The translations under genes and the position numbers were made by a program. Source: Megaleporinus macrocephalus (Eukaryota > Chordata > Actinopteri > Characiformes > Anostomidae). From it: a DNA stretch of 64,000 nucleotides. Below the pieces are notes generated by a model. It had not been told where the DNA came from, ran no database searches, and saw only the letters and a program-made list of their open reading frames with translations. Shown here piece after piece: positions 1 to 13,100 of the stretch. Location: assembly GCA_021613375.1 (NCBI GenBank), contig CM038704.1:4898155-4962154 (forward strand), in the 5' to 3' direction. Positions within the stretch are counted from its first letter, which is position 1. Every line of letters begins with the position of its first letter.

Positions 1-102
1 CTCTCTCCTGGAAGCCTGGTCCTGATAATCACAGTCCAATTACCGCCTACACCATCCAGGCTAGAACCCCCTTCTCCCTCGGCTGGCAAGCTGTCACTAC
101 AG
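1..102 (+). CDS. cntn3: cntn3 exon: middle of FN3 domain 1 (cut by window edge)
   Basis: Frame starts at base 3. The translation includes [20 protein letters not shown] and then [13 protein letters not shown]. The PGxDNHSPI block and the xPFSxGWQ block are typical of contactin FN3-1. The donor is AG|GTAGAG at 103 and leaves phase 1. Bases 1-2 complete a codon begun upstream. Confidence 0.9.
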
Positions 103-368
103 GTAGAGCCTCTAACCAGCCCGCATCTGATCAAATCATTTGCACTACACAATCCCCCTCTTCCAAACCCCCCACATTCCTCCCTGATTGATTTTTTTCC
201 CCCTGTGTGCCAGAATAGCACTTCGTTATCAAGTAGCTGGTGATTGCAAGACTTCAGATTCTCCAGTGGTCGTATTTTTAGTGCTGTTGTTTAAAGATTT
301 AGTTTGTGTTCTATGTACAAATCCGATGCCCCATATATGTTTAATCACATGACTGATATGATGTAGAC

Positions 369-451
<83 letters not shown>

Positions 452-1494
452 TTGCCTATACAGTTATGAACAGAGGTTTTGAGAATGGTAAAGTTTGCTA
501 CCTCAGTTCTTATGGTGGCCGTTTGTATTAGCTCTAGATAGTGAAGAGTGATCAGATGATCGTTCCCTGCCATCAAAAATGACCTCATTACTGCATTTCA
601 GTCCTACACAATTATCTGCAAACCTCATTTCAGTGATGATCTCGTTAGCTCGTGCTGCTCTGTTGACTAACTAACAGACTATGGGCTATGCTGCATGATA
701 GCAGAGCAGCACCCTCCCACGTGGGGTGGACACCGTCCCACCGTACGAGACCACACTTCCCCTCAAACTTGGACCAAATGTCTATAAAGCCCACATGATT
801 CTCTGCACACCACTTGGACATTCAGCAGTGTAGCGCCCAAAGCCTGCTGTAAGCTTTAGCCATCTTGCAATAGAGCCAAAGCATATTACGCATAAGCATA
901 TTATTATACTTTATATATTTTGTATATATTTTTATTGTTTATTTATTTTTTGTTATCTTATCTATTGGTGAATGGAGGAACAGCAAAGTAAGAATTTCAT
1001 TGTACAGTGTAACTGTCTGTTCTGCTGTGCATATGACAATAGAACTCTTGAATCTTGAAAATATTTGCCTAAGAACACCGAATAAGGAACGGTATCAAAA
1101 CATCCTCCAAGAGCAACTTCTCCCTCCGATTCAGCAGCAATCTGGAGATGAACAATGCTTTTTCCAGCATGATGGAGCACCATGTCACAAAGTGATAACC
1201 AAGTGCCTCGATGAACAAAACATTGAAATTCTGGTTCCATGCCCAGGAATCTCCCCCAGATCTCAAGCCCATTGGGAACATGTGGTCAAACCTCAAAAAG
1301 AGGGTGGATAAACAAAAACCCAATATATAAATATAAAAAAGTATTTGCTTAAACTGGATGTGCTGGTCAATAAAAAGTTACACACCTATGCAATGCTTAT
1401 AAACGTACTTTATTAAACCATATAAACATCTAACAACAGCTTCTAAACAAACTGAGGCAGCAAACGTTGTGAAAAACAAAATTTGTGCCATTCT

Positions 1495-1544
<50 letters not shown>

Positions 1545-3992
1545 ACATATATACATATATATGACATATATATATATATCAACACCATGCATCAATACAT
1601 ATAATAGCATTACATATAACATTAACATATATGTCCTCGCTGTCCATTGAAAAACTGAAAACTTGTCGATTTTAAGTTTTCTACATCATACGAACTCACC
1701 AATGGTCGTTTACATTGTGTAAACATTTTATGATAAATGGACCAATAGAAATGCTCCAAAATGGCTTGGAAAAAATTCTGGTTCCATTGACTTACATTGA
1801 AAGTAAAATATGTTTTTGGTCTCTCCTGTAAAGTTGCAATTTTAGAGATACTTGTTTTTCAGTGAACAGAAACGATATATATGTTAATGTTATATGTAAT
1901 GCTGTTATATGTATTGATGTATGATGTTGATATGTTGATATTGATAGTAATATTTTTTATGCAAATAAATGACAGATTTAATCACAGTTAACACACAAAG
2001 CAGTGTGATTAACTACAACGTATTATTATTAATCATTAGACAGCCATGTTAATTACCTTTAATTAGTATGAGTTTATAACAAAATGCTGTTAATTCTAGA
2101 CTTGGAGGATCTAATTACATCTTCTGTACATATTATTCAGCAGCAAAACTTCACCTTCATGCCTTGCAGTTTGTGTAATTGTTGCTGATCAGGGCTGTAG
2201 CTCTTTCGTTATTATGATCTATTGTGTTCTAAGAGTCCCACGCCCCCCCAAGACCACTTCTCTCCCCCTCTCTCAGGCCGCAAGGCAACCGCAGTGGTGT
2301 TGTTTGTGTGCATGTCTGGTAGTGCTAACACGTGGGGGATCAGTCTGGGGGGGGTTCTTCTGTTTCTAAGTGCCTGGGCTTTGTTTCCTGCCAGTGCCAG
2401 AGGAGGTGGGTGGCCGGCGCCTGACGGCTACGGTAATCGAGCTCAGCCCCTGGGTAGAGTACGAGTTCAGAGTGTTGGCAAGTAATGCTCTGGGCACAGG
2501 TGAGCCCAGCAAACCATCCAAACAAGCCAGGACGAAGGAAACACGTAAGTGCTGCCAATCATTTAAGCTAACGTACTTCAGGCAGGGTGTGTGACCCTTC
2601 AGTCATTGGTCAGGAAGCTTGGTGTCTCATTATATGCAATCAAATCTACATACATTTCTAACCAGCAGACTAGAAAACTGACAAAATACACCCACTGCTA
2701 GTGTCTAGTTGTTAAATACCTACATACACCATACACCAATCAGCTAAAACATTAAAACCACTGTACTGTGTACTTTATCACCCTCTTCTTTAATGGTCAG
2801 GACCCCCGCAGGATCATCACAGAGCAGGTACTATTAGGGTGGTGGGTCATTCTTAGCACTGCAGTGACACTGACGTGGTGGTGGTGAGTTAGGGTGTGGT
2901 GTGCTGGTGTGAGTGGATCAGACACAGCAGTGCTGCTGCTGAAGTGCAACACCATGTCAGTGTCACTGCAGTGCTGAGAATGACCCACCTCCCTAATAGT
3001 ACATGCTCTGTGATGGTCCTGCGGGGGTCCTGACCATTAAATGTGTGTGTGTGTCAAGTTTCATTCTATATTCTCAAGTTTCATTCCACATATTCAGACT
3101 TTCATTCTATATACTCAAGTTTCATTCCACATATTCAGACTTTCATTCTATATATTCAGACTTTCATTCTATATACTCAAGTTTCATTCCACATATTCAG
3201 ACTTTCATTCTATATATTCAGACTTTCATTCTATATTCTCAAGTTTCATTCCACATATTCAGACTTTCATTCTATATTCTCATGTTTCATTCCACATATT
3301 CAGAATTTCATTCTATATTCTCAAGTTTCATTCCACATATTCAGAATTTCATTCTGTATTCTCAAGTTTCATTCTATACATTCAGAATTTCATTCTATAT
3401 ATTCAGACTTTCATTCTATATTCTCAAGTTTCATTCCATATATTCAGACTTTCATTCTATATTCTCAAGTTTCATTGCACATATTCAGAATTTCATTCTA
3501 TATTCTTAAGTTTCATTCTATACATTCAGACTTTCATTCTATATATTCAGACTTTCATTCTATATTCTCAAGTTTCATTCTATTTATTCGGACTTTCATT
3601 CTATATTCTCAAGTTTCATTCCACATATTCAGAATTTCATTCTATATTCTTAAGTTTCATTCTATACATTCAGACTTTCATTCTATATATTCAGACTTTC
3701 ATTCTATATTCTCAAGTTTCATTCTATTTATTCGGACTTTCATTCTATATTCTCAAGTTTCATTCCACATATTCAGAATTTCATTCCATATTCTCAAGTT
3801 TCATTCCATATATTCAGACTTTCATTCTATATTCTCAAGTTTCATTCTATATATTCAGACTTTCATTCTATATTCTCAAGTTTCATTCCATATATTCAGA
3901 CTTTCATTCTATATTCTCACGTATCATTCCATATATTAAAAGTTTTCATTTTATATTCTTAAGTTTCATTCTATATATTAAAAAGTTTTCAG

Positions 3993-4081
<89 letters not shown>

Positions 4082-4108
4082 ATATAATTATTTCCTAAAT
4101 AGCTTGCC

Positions 4109-4144
<36 letters not shown>

Positions 4145-7124
4145 GAGAAAGAGAGAGAGAGCTAGAGTGACGCCCTGCAGTAATTCAGTACAACGTCTGT
4201 TCTCTGATACTGCAGTTGAATATTAGCTGTGTGGCGCTGATGGATAAACTGACAGGCCTGCCTTAACTCTTATTACGTGCTCTGTGTTTTCTGCCTCCAT
4301 CAGTCCCAAAGGTCACCCCGGCTAATGTGAGCGGAGGAGGCGGGAGTCGATCAGAGTTAGTCATCACTTGGGAGGTAAGCTGGCTACCACCGCGCGTTCG
4401 TGCGGCCTGACTATGCGGTGTTTTTTATCCGGGCTTTAGTTCCATTAATCGCAGGCAAACCGGCTTACGCCAGGCCCGGCTTGTCATTCTCTTTAAGAAG
4501 CGAGAGGCAATAACCGGGAGAGGAGAGAGGAGTAAAGAAAGCTTTTGAACTCCAGAAATAAAGAAGTTTTTCTAACAAACTTGCGAGCGAGTAGGTGATA
4601 CGTTTATCCTGGCTGTCACTCTTGTTGTTCTAGCAGATATCCCATTGTTTCTGAAGAGCGCAAGAGCGAGCGCGAGCGCGAGCAGGGTTCAGCCGTGTCA
4701 GAGGCAAATGATGGAATTCTCAGCAAGTGGCTCAACTTGTTTCCTGTTTGTGTGTGTGTATATATATGTGTGTGTGTGTGTCACCTCCACTGTAGTAGTA
4801 CTTCATTTGATCCTATTCATGTTTTTAATTCACTCGCAACACATTAAAGATAGCGTGTGCGCGCGCCTGTGTGCTCTCGCGTGGATGCTTGGCTCTCTCT
4901 CTGTAAGTTGTTGTGAGAAGTATCTCCTTTCACAGCGGGGTGTTGGCAGAGTCCTTGATTACATTTCCATTTTCATTTATTCGTTTAGCTCACTCCCAGC
5001 GACTCCGAGCAGGTGCGCGCGAGTGTGTTGGCATGACAAATTGCGCGGGAATGCGTGCTCGCGCGAGCGCGCCCGCCCGCCCGCCTGCCTCTTACCTGGA
5101 GTCTCGCGCGATAACATTCTCGGCATTATCAGTCTGCTGTTTTTCGCTGAACGCTGTTTTATGCTTATCTTCTGAGAACAAAACACCAACGAGAGCTCGA
5201 GTTTTGTACCCCGTGCCTCTGAGGGTCCGTCCCGCGGAAAACAAAGAGCTGCGCGACTCTAATTGACTTCTGAAGGCGCCCGAGTCGGCTCTTTGTCGGC
5301 GCACAGGCACCGCAGGAGGGCCGAATGATCAAATACCCCAGTTGTCAGTTGGAGACGGATCCCACCTCCGTGACAGGTGCATCTGATGCGGCGGGGGAGC
5401 GCTTCCGTCTGCACTTTGATGGGCATCAAGCGCAGACAGCTCGTACATGATCCAGCTAGAAAAGTCCACGACTCCACGCTTGTCTCGGGACACGTAAGAG
5501 CAGAACTGAAACCCTGCACGCCGTCTCCTTCGGCAGGCGTCAGCGGGCCACGTTCGGGGGTGACAGGTGTCGGGAAAGCGTCAGCCGCCGGGCTCCTGTT
5601 TCATGGATGGGTGTGCGCGTGTCTAAACAGTCCGTCTTCAGGCTTTCACCGGGCTGGATGAAGGAAAAGCTACACCCTGTTAAGTGCTGAGGGGAGCAGT
5701 AATGAGGGTGATGGCTCTAAAGGGAATAGAGGCAGTCCTCTGGCTGAGGCACGTTCGGCCTCTACATTGTGCTAGGAAGCTGACGTTGTTCTCAAACACT
5801 AGGACCCAATAGTCACCCAAATAGTTTCTGTTGAGTTCAGACAGAAATGTTCATGAGTCACAAAATACAAGTCCAAGTCAAGTCACGAGTTCTTCGACTA
5901 GAGTCTAAGTCAAGTCACTACCGCTCAAAAGTTTAGGATCACTTTAGAATTTTATTTCATGCAATTCACAAACAATATTGTTCATTTCATAATTAATGTA
6001 AGTGTATCAGATGATTTTTAAAGAATAAAAATGTTTGTATTAAAGTCTATTTTTGTATAGAGGCTTATTTTACATATAGTTCTATTACCAGTAATTCTCA
6101 GTCCTCTGTCTAAATCTCCTGGTACGGCCGCCAATCCAAGTTAAGGATGTTATTGGACTAATTGGTTGTTAGGACACTCTTGCTCAATTGTGATCACAGC
6201 TGAAAAACATTCTACTAATAAGTGAGTATAAAAGGGAACAACATTCTAGGTTAGTTTAGTATCTGAAGATCAGCAGTTGATGGCTTGCTGACCGACTCAC
6301 AATGACCAGAAAGAAACAACTTTCTTTAGAGACCCGTCAGTCCATTGTTGTGTTAAGGAAGGAAGATACTCCATTAAAACAATAACATTTCACTGTGATC
6401 CCAAACTTTTGAGCGGTAGTGTATGTATATATACAGTGGTGTGAAAAGGTGTTTGCCCCCTTCCCGATTTCCTGATTTTTTGCATGTTTTTTACACTTAA
6501 ATGTTTCGGAACATCAAACCAATTTAAATATTAGTCAAAGACAACACAGGTAAACACAAAATGCTATTTTTAAATGAAGGTGGTTATTATTAAGGGAGAA
6601 AAAAAATCCAAACCTACATGGCCCTGTGTGAAAAAGTGATTGCCCCCTAAACCTAATAGCTGGTCGGGCCACCCTTAGCAGCAACAACTGCAACCAAGCG
6701 TTTGCGATAACTTGCAATGAGTCTTTTACAGCGTTGTGGAGGAATTCTGGCCCTCTCATCTTTGCAGAATTGTTGTAATTCAGCCACATTGGAGGGTTTT
6801 TCGAGCATGAATGGCCTTTTTAAGGTCATGCCACAGCATCTCAATCAGACTCCAAAGTCTTCATTTTGTTTTTCTTCAGCCATTCAGAGGTGAACTTGCT
6901 GGTGTGTTTTGGATCATTGTCCTGCTGCAGAACCCAAGTTCGTTTCAGCTTGAGGTCACGAACATATGGTCGGACATTAATAATAAACACCTTCATTTAA
7001 AAATAGTATTTTGTGTTTACCTGTGTTGTTTTTGACTAATATTTAAATTGGTTTGATGTTTCGAAACATTTAAGTGTGACAAACATGCAAAAAATCAGCA
7101 AGTGTGAAACACTTTTTCACACCA

Positions 7125-7170
<46 letters not shown>

Positions 7171-10100
7171 CTTAAAGTAAACAAACCTGTCTGGGTGTGT
7201 TTTCAGATGCCTTTAATTTGTTTTCCACATTCTTTACACATCGCCACTCTTTGGTTATGTCCAAGAACTTTAAACTCCCTGTAGCCTAACACTACCATGT
7301 AAACTACTTTAGCCGAAGCCATGCCACCCTCGTTTGTTTACGTTTGATGCTTTTCTTCAATTTCCCCTGTGTGATTTGCAGATGTCACCAGAAAGGGGGC
7401 CGAAACAAAAGTACGGCAACATACACACACAACGAAAGCATCTTTTGTGTGCAGTGTCTGGATAACGGACTGACTCTTATTGTTCACAAGTTATTTTGGA
7501 CAAGTCGAGTCGAGAGTCATTAGGGACGAGGTTTAAGTTGAGTCTGAAGTCTTTTTCTACTCGACTTCAGTAGAAACCCATCTCTGGGTTCTAATAAAGA
7601 CTGCTCCAGGTTGATTTGGTTTAGTAGGACTGTACCAGGGCTGACGTCACCAAAACAGGACTGATCTCAGATCAGATTCCTCCATAATATTGATGCTGAG
7701 GCTGATTCCTGGCCTGCAGGCCGCAGTTTTATAAATACTTATAGCTCACACTGTAGCCATAACCACATCTGCAGATCTGCACTACCTTCATGAAGACCTA
7801 GATGCAGTCTGAGCAGGCTCACAGGAGTGTTGGGGATGTGTATTTACAGAAGCCATTTGGGTGACTGTTGAGTTCTAGTGTTTTCCAAGTAGCATGTGTT
7901 GAATCTGGGGTGGAGAGTGGAGAACCATCATGACCGATGGTCCATAACGCTGAAGACGGTGTTTGTTTTGTGTTTGTGTGCTGCAGCCTGTTCCTGAGGA
8001 GCTCCAGAACGGCCCAGGCTTCGGGTATGTGGTGGCGTTCCGGCCTTACGGTGCTACGGGCTGGATGCAAGCCGCCGTGCCTTCACCCGACACCTCCAAA
8101 TACGTCTTCAAGAATGAAAGCATCCAGCCGTTCTCCAAGTTCCAGGTCAAAGTTGGCGTCTACAACAACAAGGGAGAAGGACCTTTTGGGCCTGTGGTGA
8201 CCATCTACTCTGCTGAGGAGGGTCAGTCTACACCAATCTCTGTTTTGTAATCTTCATTTACGTTCTAGATATTTGCAGCAATCAGGCACCAACGCTGCAG
8301 TGAGTGGAGTGGAGTTAGTAGCTGGACTCAACAATTTTATTATTAATATTAAAGTAACAATGGCACCACGGTGGTGTAGTGGTCAGTAGGGGTGGGCGAT
8401 ATGGCCCTATAATAATATCACAATATTTCATGGTATTTTTGCGATAACGATACTTTTGGCGATATGACTAAACATAGAATTTAAAAAATATATTTCAAGA
8501 ATACACTACTGCAACAAAATGAAAATTGAATTTTATTATTGCATATGATATGATATGACACACCCCTAACTGAGTTATTAAAAAATACAAGAATTTTCAT
8601 CAGATTTTAACAGAAGTCAATGATCCAGAATGTCACAATACTAAATAATGCACTCCAAATATCTCCATATATCCAGGACTGAAGTAAAGTGAATGATACT
8701 GGAGATAAAATCTGTCTCTAGTAGATATATAATGGGGAATAAGAAAAGTGTGAATGTTTCTTTTTCTAAACACAGTAAAAGTAGTACCTGATGTGATAAT
8801 TAGGGATGGGTGATATGGTAGGATATTTCTGGTTTTAATATCATTCACCATATTCAAAAATGTTGGTGATATTATTGTGTACGATACCATATGACACACC
8901 CCTAGTGGTTAGTACGGTGGTGTAGTGGTTAGTATGGTGGTGTAGTGGTTAGTACGGTGGTGTAGTGGTCATCACTGTTTCCTCACAGTAAGATGATCTG
9001 GGTTGGATTCCCGGTCTGGTTGGTTCTGTGTGGAGTGTGTATGTTCTCTCCGTGCTTGAGTGAGTTTCCTCCAGGTACTCTGGTTTCCTCCCACAGTCCA
9101 AACACATGCATGTTGGGTTGATCCTCACTCTAAATCACCCATAGGTGTAAGTGTGTGTTGGCCATGCAATGCACTGGCTACCTGTCCATGGTGTAACTCG
9201 CCCTCACCCGGCACTGGGATTGGCTCCAGCCCCCCCATGACCCCAACTAGCGGGATAAAGCAGAAGATAATGGATGGATAGGTATTAATGTAACATTATT
9301 CTAATAATAATCTAATATAATGTTTCATTTTTTCCATTAAAATGTTCACAAAATAAATTAACATCATCTTATAATAACTTAGTATATTTTCTTATATTTG
9401 AATAAGTTACTACAAGTTAACAGCTAAAGCTAGTCAGCTACCAAACCTCATATCCGTGGTGGTGATGAGAAGCAAATTTAAAGCCTTTCGCTTGAACCAT
9501 GTGAATTTCTTCCAATACAACATCTTCCCTCCAAATCTTACTGTCAACCGTCATATACTCTACCTAAGCCATCAGTTTAAAAGTCTTTATCTGATCAATA
9601 ACTTAATTCTCACCAACAGATCTGATTAGGACAGATGTTAATCATACATTAAATACAAAATAACATGAATATGTTATTGTGAGAGAAGTAGATCAGATCT
9701 TGAGCTCCAGTTTGAAGAACAAAATGTAGTTCCAGATTTCTCCTGGACGCCCCAGACATTGTATAAATGTTTTTAGTTCCTTCAGCAGCAAATCTTGATT
9801 TAGCTTAATGAAGTACTGAGCAGTCAAAGCAGGTATTAGATGAGAACTGTAAATAATACTGGGTTGTTTAGGAGAAGCTTGGAAAGGGTTAAATACACAC
9901 ACTGACGTATGGAAAAGCACAACTTACTACATTAATACTGTTTAAATAATTTAAAAAAATTAAAACAGCTCCAGGAAAAAATAGCTTTTTATATATACTA
10001 ACATCCCCACGTGTCCTAAAACTTTTGTTATCAGCTTCTCCTCCAGTTTGAGTTTATTTTGTGTGAGGACAGTGGACTCCTAGTCTACCAGTTGCCTGAT

Positions 10101-13100
10101 TGGCTGAACACAATGAAGCCGCCAAACTCATTTGCATAAAGTTGAGATCTGGCGAGAGATGGGTTTCAGGGTTTCAGGGTTTCGGTGGAACACAACAATC
10201 ATGCACAGCATCAGAGTTCTCCACTGGTATGAATGTGATGCGAAGTTCACAGTAAAAACACTTACCCAACTATTGAGCTGCAGCTCCTCTCGCTGTTGTT
10301 TGAGGACCCCGTATAAATGGAGTTTCAGATCAGTTCTACCATTTCTGAGTTTGACTGTTCATGCCTATAGCTCAGCGCTGCACGCAGCTTAAGGAGAACA
10401 AAGACATTTCTTTATATAAGCTTCCTGAACTCAATCAAAAAGTGGTCATAGCTCCAGTACTTTGAACAGCGGTGGGTCAAAAGGTCCGCAGCGGTTCTTA
10501 TCGTCTCTACAATCATCAAGAAAAATTCAGAGAATGAATAATGAATGTGCTTCAGACTTCAGTCACTTCGTATTGTTACTCTGATCATGCGCGACATCAG
10601 AAACGAGCTGCGAAGCGTTTGAATTATTGAAGCAGAGAAGGACAACATGACAAAATTCAATATCCTAAAACTTCAAGATGTATTTTATGATACACACGTC
10701 ATCTGATAAGTGATAAGACACAGCGTGCCAGACTGAATCCAATTAAACAGGACTAATTATGTGTGGAGTCACATTATTATGACCACCAGCTACTCTCCAG
10801 AGTAGCCACCGTGTGCAGCACAGACAGCACCTAGACGGACTGGGAGACTCCATAAGGTCCTGGTAGGTGGCCACAGGTATCTGGAGGTATCATGCTTCCT
10901 GCAGTGCATCCCACAGCTGCTGGAGGGAGCGTGGAGGAGGATCGATAGAGCTAACACCACCATCCCATAGGTCCCATAGATGCTCAATTGGGTTCAAGTC
11001 TGAGGAATTAGTGGTCCAGGGTAGTACTTGGAAAGTCTTGGTCAGCGCTTCCAACCAATGTGGGACATGTCAAGCTGTGTGACGTGTTGCATCGTCTTGC
11101 TGGAAGATCCCATCCGTCCCAGAGAAGACAATCAGCATGTATGGTGTACGTGATCTGCAAGGACGGACTCAGACCCTCAAATCGGTTGAGAATGTCTTCC
11201 ACACGGATGGGTGGGTCCAGAGAGTGCCATAATAAAAACATTCCCCAGACCATAACATGCTGCCACCTACCCATCTACCACATAGTGGTCATAATAATGT
11301 GTCTCAGCTGTGTGTATTATCATATTGCAGGGCTCTGTGCTCAGGCTCGTACAGAAACACCAGTGTTGCATCAGACCACAGAGGCTGAGGCATCGTTGTG
11401 ACTCTGTAACTCTGCTGGCATTGTCACTGCTTGATGAGCTACTTCAACCAGCACTAAGCTACAGTGCACACAGTTGGGAATACTTTACAGACTCTCTCTG
11501 GAAGTAGGAGGTCTGCATGTGGAGACTAGCGGCAGTTTGTCAAGCACTTCTGCATAATTCAGTTATCAAGATCTTTCAGAGCAGTTTGGGGTGAAGTGGC
11601 TCAGATGTGGTTTACAGTGGTGGTGAAGGTAACCAGGGGTCTCCATGTCTACAACACAAATATAGTCATTTTATTTATTATCTAAACCACCAGTTAATCT
11701 ACACTGAGGGTATATGGAATTTTATGATGGTAAAATAGTGGAAAATCTAGATTTCTTTGGGGTCTATTTGGCCTTAGAACACCCTGCTTGTATCCCTCCA
11801 CCTAAAAATAATACTGGAACTTCATTTCAGACCAGAACATTCCCAAAACTACAGCTCAGGCCTTGTAATGATTTTTTCCAGAAACTGTTATAATAAGTTA
11901 TTATCAGTCACGTCAGTCCAGATGGAGGCAGTAAGTGAAGAACATGATGGAGGAGATGGAGGTGAGGAGGTGGAGGAGTCTGTGCTGCACTAGTTTAGAT
12001 GATATTACAAGAGAAAGATACAAACAGAACATCACAGTATATGTTAGATTTGATCCTGAAGTTATGAAGAGAGATTTGAACCGAACTGATTTGTTGAATT
12101 GCAGATTTCTTAGGGGACTACTTTGCCTTAGAACAGCCTGCATGTATCCCTCCACCCAAAATTAATACCGAAACTCCATTTCAGATCAAAACCTTCCCAA
12201 AATTACAGTGAAGTCTCAGGTAGTGTAATGATTTTTTTTCCAGAAACAGTTATAATAGGTTGTTATCAGTCACGTCAGTCCAGATGGAGGCAGTAAGTGA
12301 AGAACATGATGGAGGAGATGGAGGTGAGGAGTCTGTTCTGCACTAGTTTAGATGATATTACAAGAGAAAGATACAAACAGAACATCACAGTATATGTTAG
12401 ACGTGGTCCTGATGTTGAAAGATTTAAACTGACCTGATTTGCAGATTTCGTCGGGGACTACTTTGCCTTACAGCAGCCTCCATGTATCCCTCCACCCAAA
12501 AATAATACTAAAACTCCTTTTCACTCCAAAACCTTCCCAAAATTACAGCAACGTCTCATGCAGTATAATAGCAGCTTTCCGTGAGTGAGTTTTTAAAGGT
12601 AGACGTCTGGTTCCATTCACCACCATTATGAACACTTCTGTGAATACTTTAAGTTTCTCTCCAGATAAAAGCCATTGACTTTTATCCACACCAGCTCTAA
12701 CATAGACCTGTCCTCTGATCACAGAGCCTGGCCGAGCACCTACAAGAGTCAGAGCGCAGAGCATCTCGGCATCAGAAGTGGAGGTGACGTGGAAAGCCCT
12801 TCCATGGAGCACCAGCAGGAGGCGCGTCCTCGGCTATGAGGTAATGACTTTAAAGGAGCTCTTCGCTGGAACGCGCTAACGTGGCTAATGAAGGTCTGTG
12901 CAGAGCTCTTCTCGTTATTTCACGTCCAGTACTGCCGTATTACCCACTCCTGATTCTGGAGTAGCTCACAGTAGAGCGTTCTGCGCTCTTACAGATCCAT
13001 TATAATCTTATGAAGGGCTCGTTAATTGGCTGATGAGTTGATTCAGGTGTGTTGAGAGCGTCGCAGTATGAAGTAGCTTTACTTGTCATTTCTATGTTAA

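Larger units (their letters stand above)
103..2394 (+). other. cntn3 intron with repeats
   Basis: Intron between the two FN3-1 exons. It contains a (TA)n tract at 371-447, a LINE-like tail near 980-1060, a Tc1-type transposase relic at 1050-1320, a second TA tract at 1497-1543 and a dispersed repeat at 1620-1875. The stretches 450-960 and 1880-2390 show no gene or repeat that I recognise. Confidence 0.7.
8361..9285 (+). mobile_element. tRNA-like SINE, copy 1, interrupted by a hAT-like MITE
   Basis: The head GGTGGTGTAGTGG carries the pol III A-box pattern TRGYNNARNGG. The body, after the insertion, reads CCTCACAGTAAGATGATCTG, GGTTGGATTCCCGG (B-box-like), TTTCCTCCCACAGTCCAAAC and GCTCCAGCC, and ends in GATAATGGATGGATAGG. 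The head is present at 8369-8386 and again in three tandem 20-bp copies at 8905-8970, with a MITE (8387-8904) between them. It matches the SINE at 22861-23165. Confidence 0.75.

Noticed and set aside
229..588. 119-codon minus frame and similar Tyr-Ile frames elsewhere
   Set aside because: Created by TA dinucleotide tracts.
3003..4087. Three long + frames (168 to 348 codons) rich in FHS, IYS and QTF
   Set aside because: They are the three readings of the stop-free 41-bp minisatellite and run into a TA tract. There is no splice, domain or start context.
5092..5661. Overlapping frames on both strands in the CpG-rich island
   Set aside because: Expected from GC-rich, stop-poor sequence. No domain, and no splice sites joining them to cntn3.
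11913..12165. Open frames of 76 and 80 codons in the 350-bp tandem repeat
   Set aside because: They are not maintained between the repeat units, which carry frame-breaking differences.
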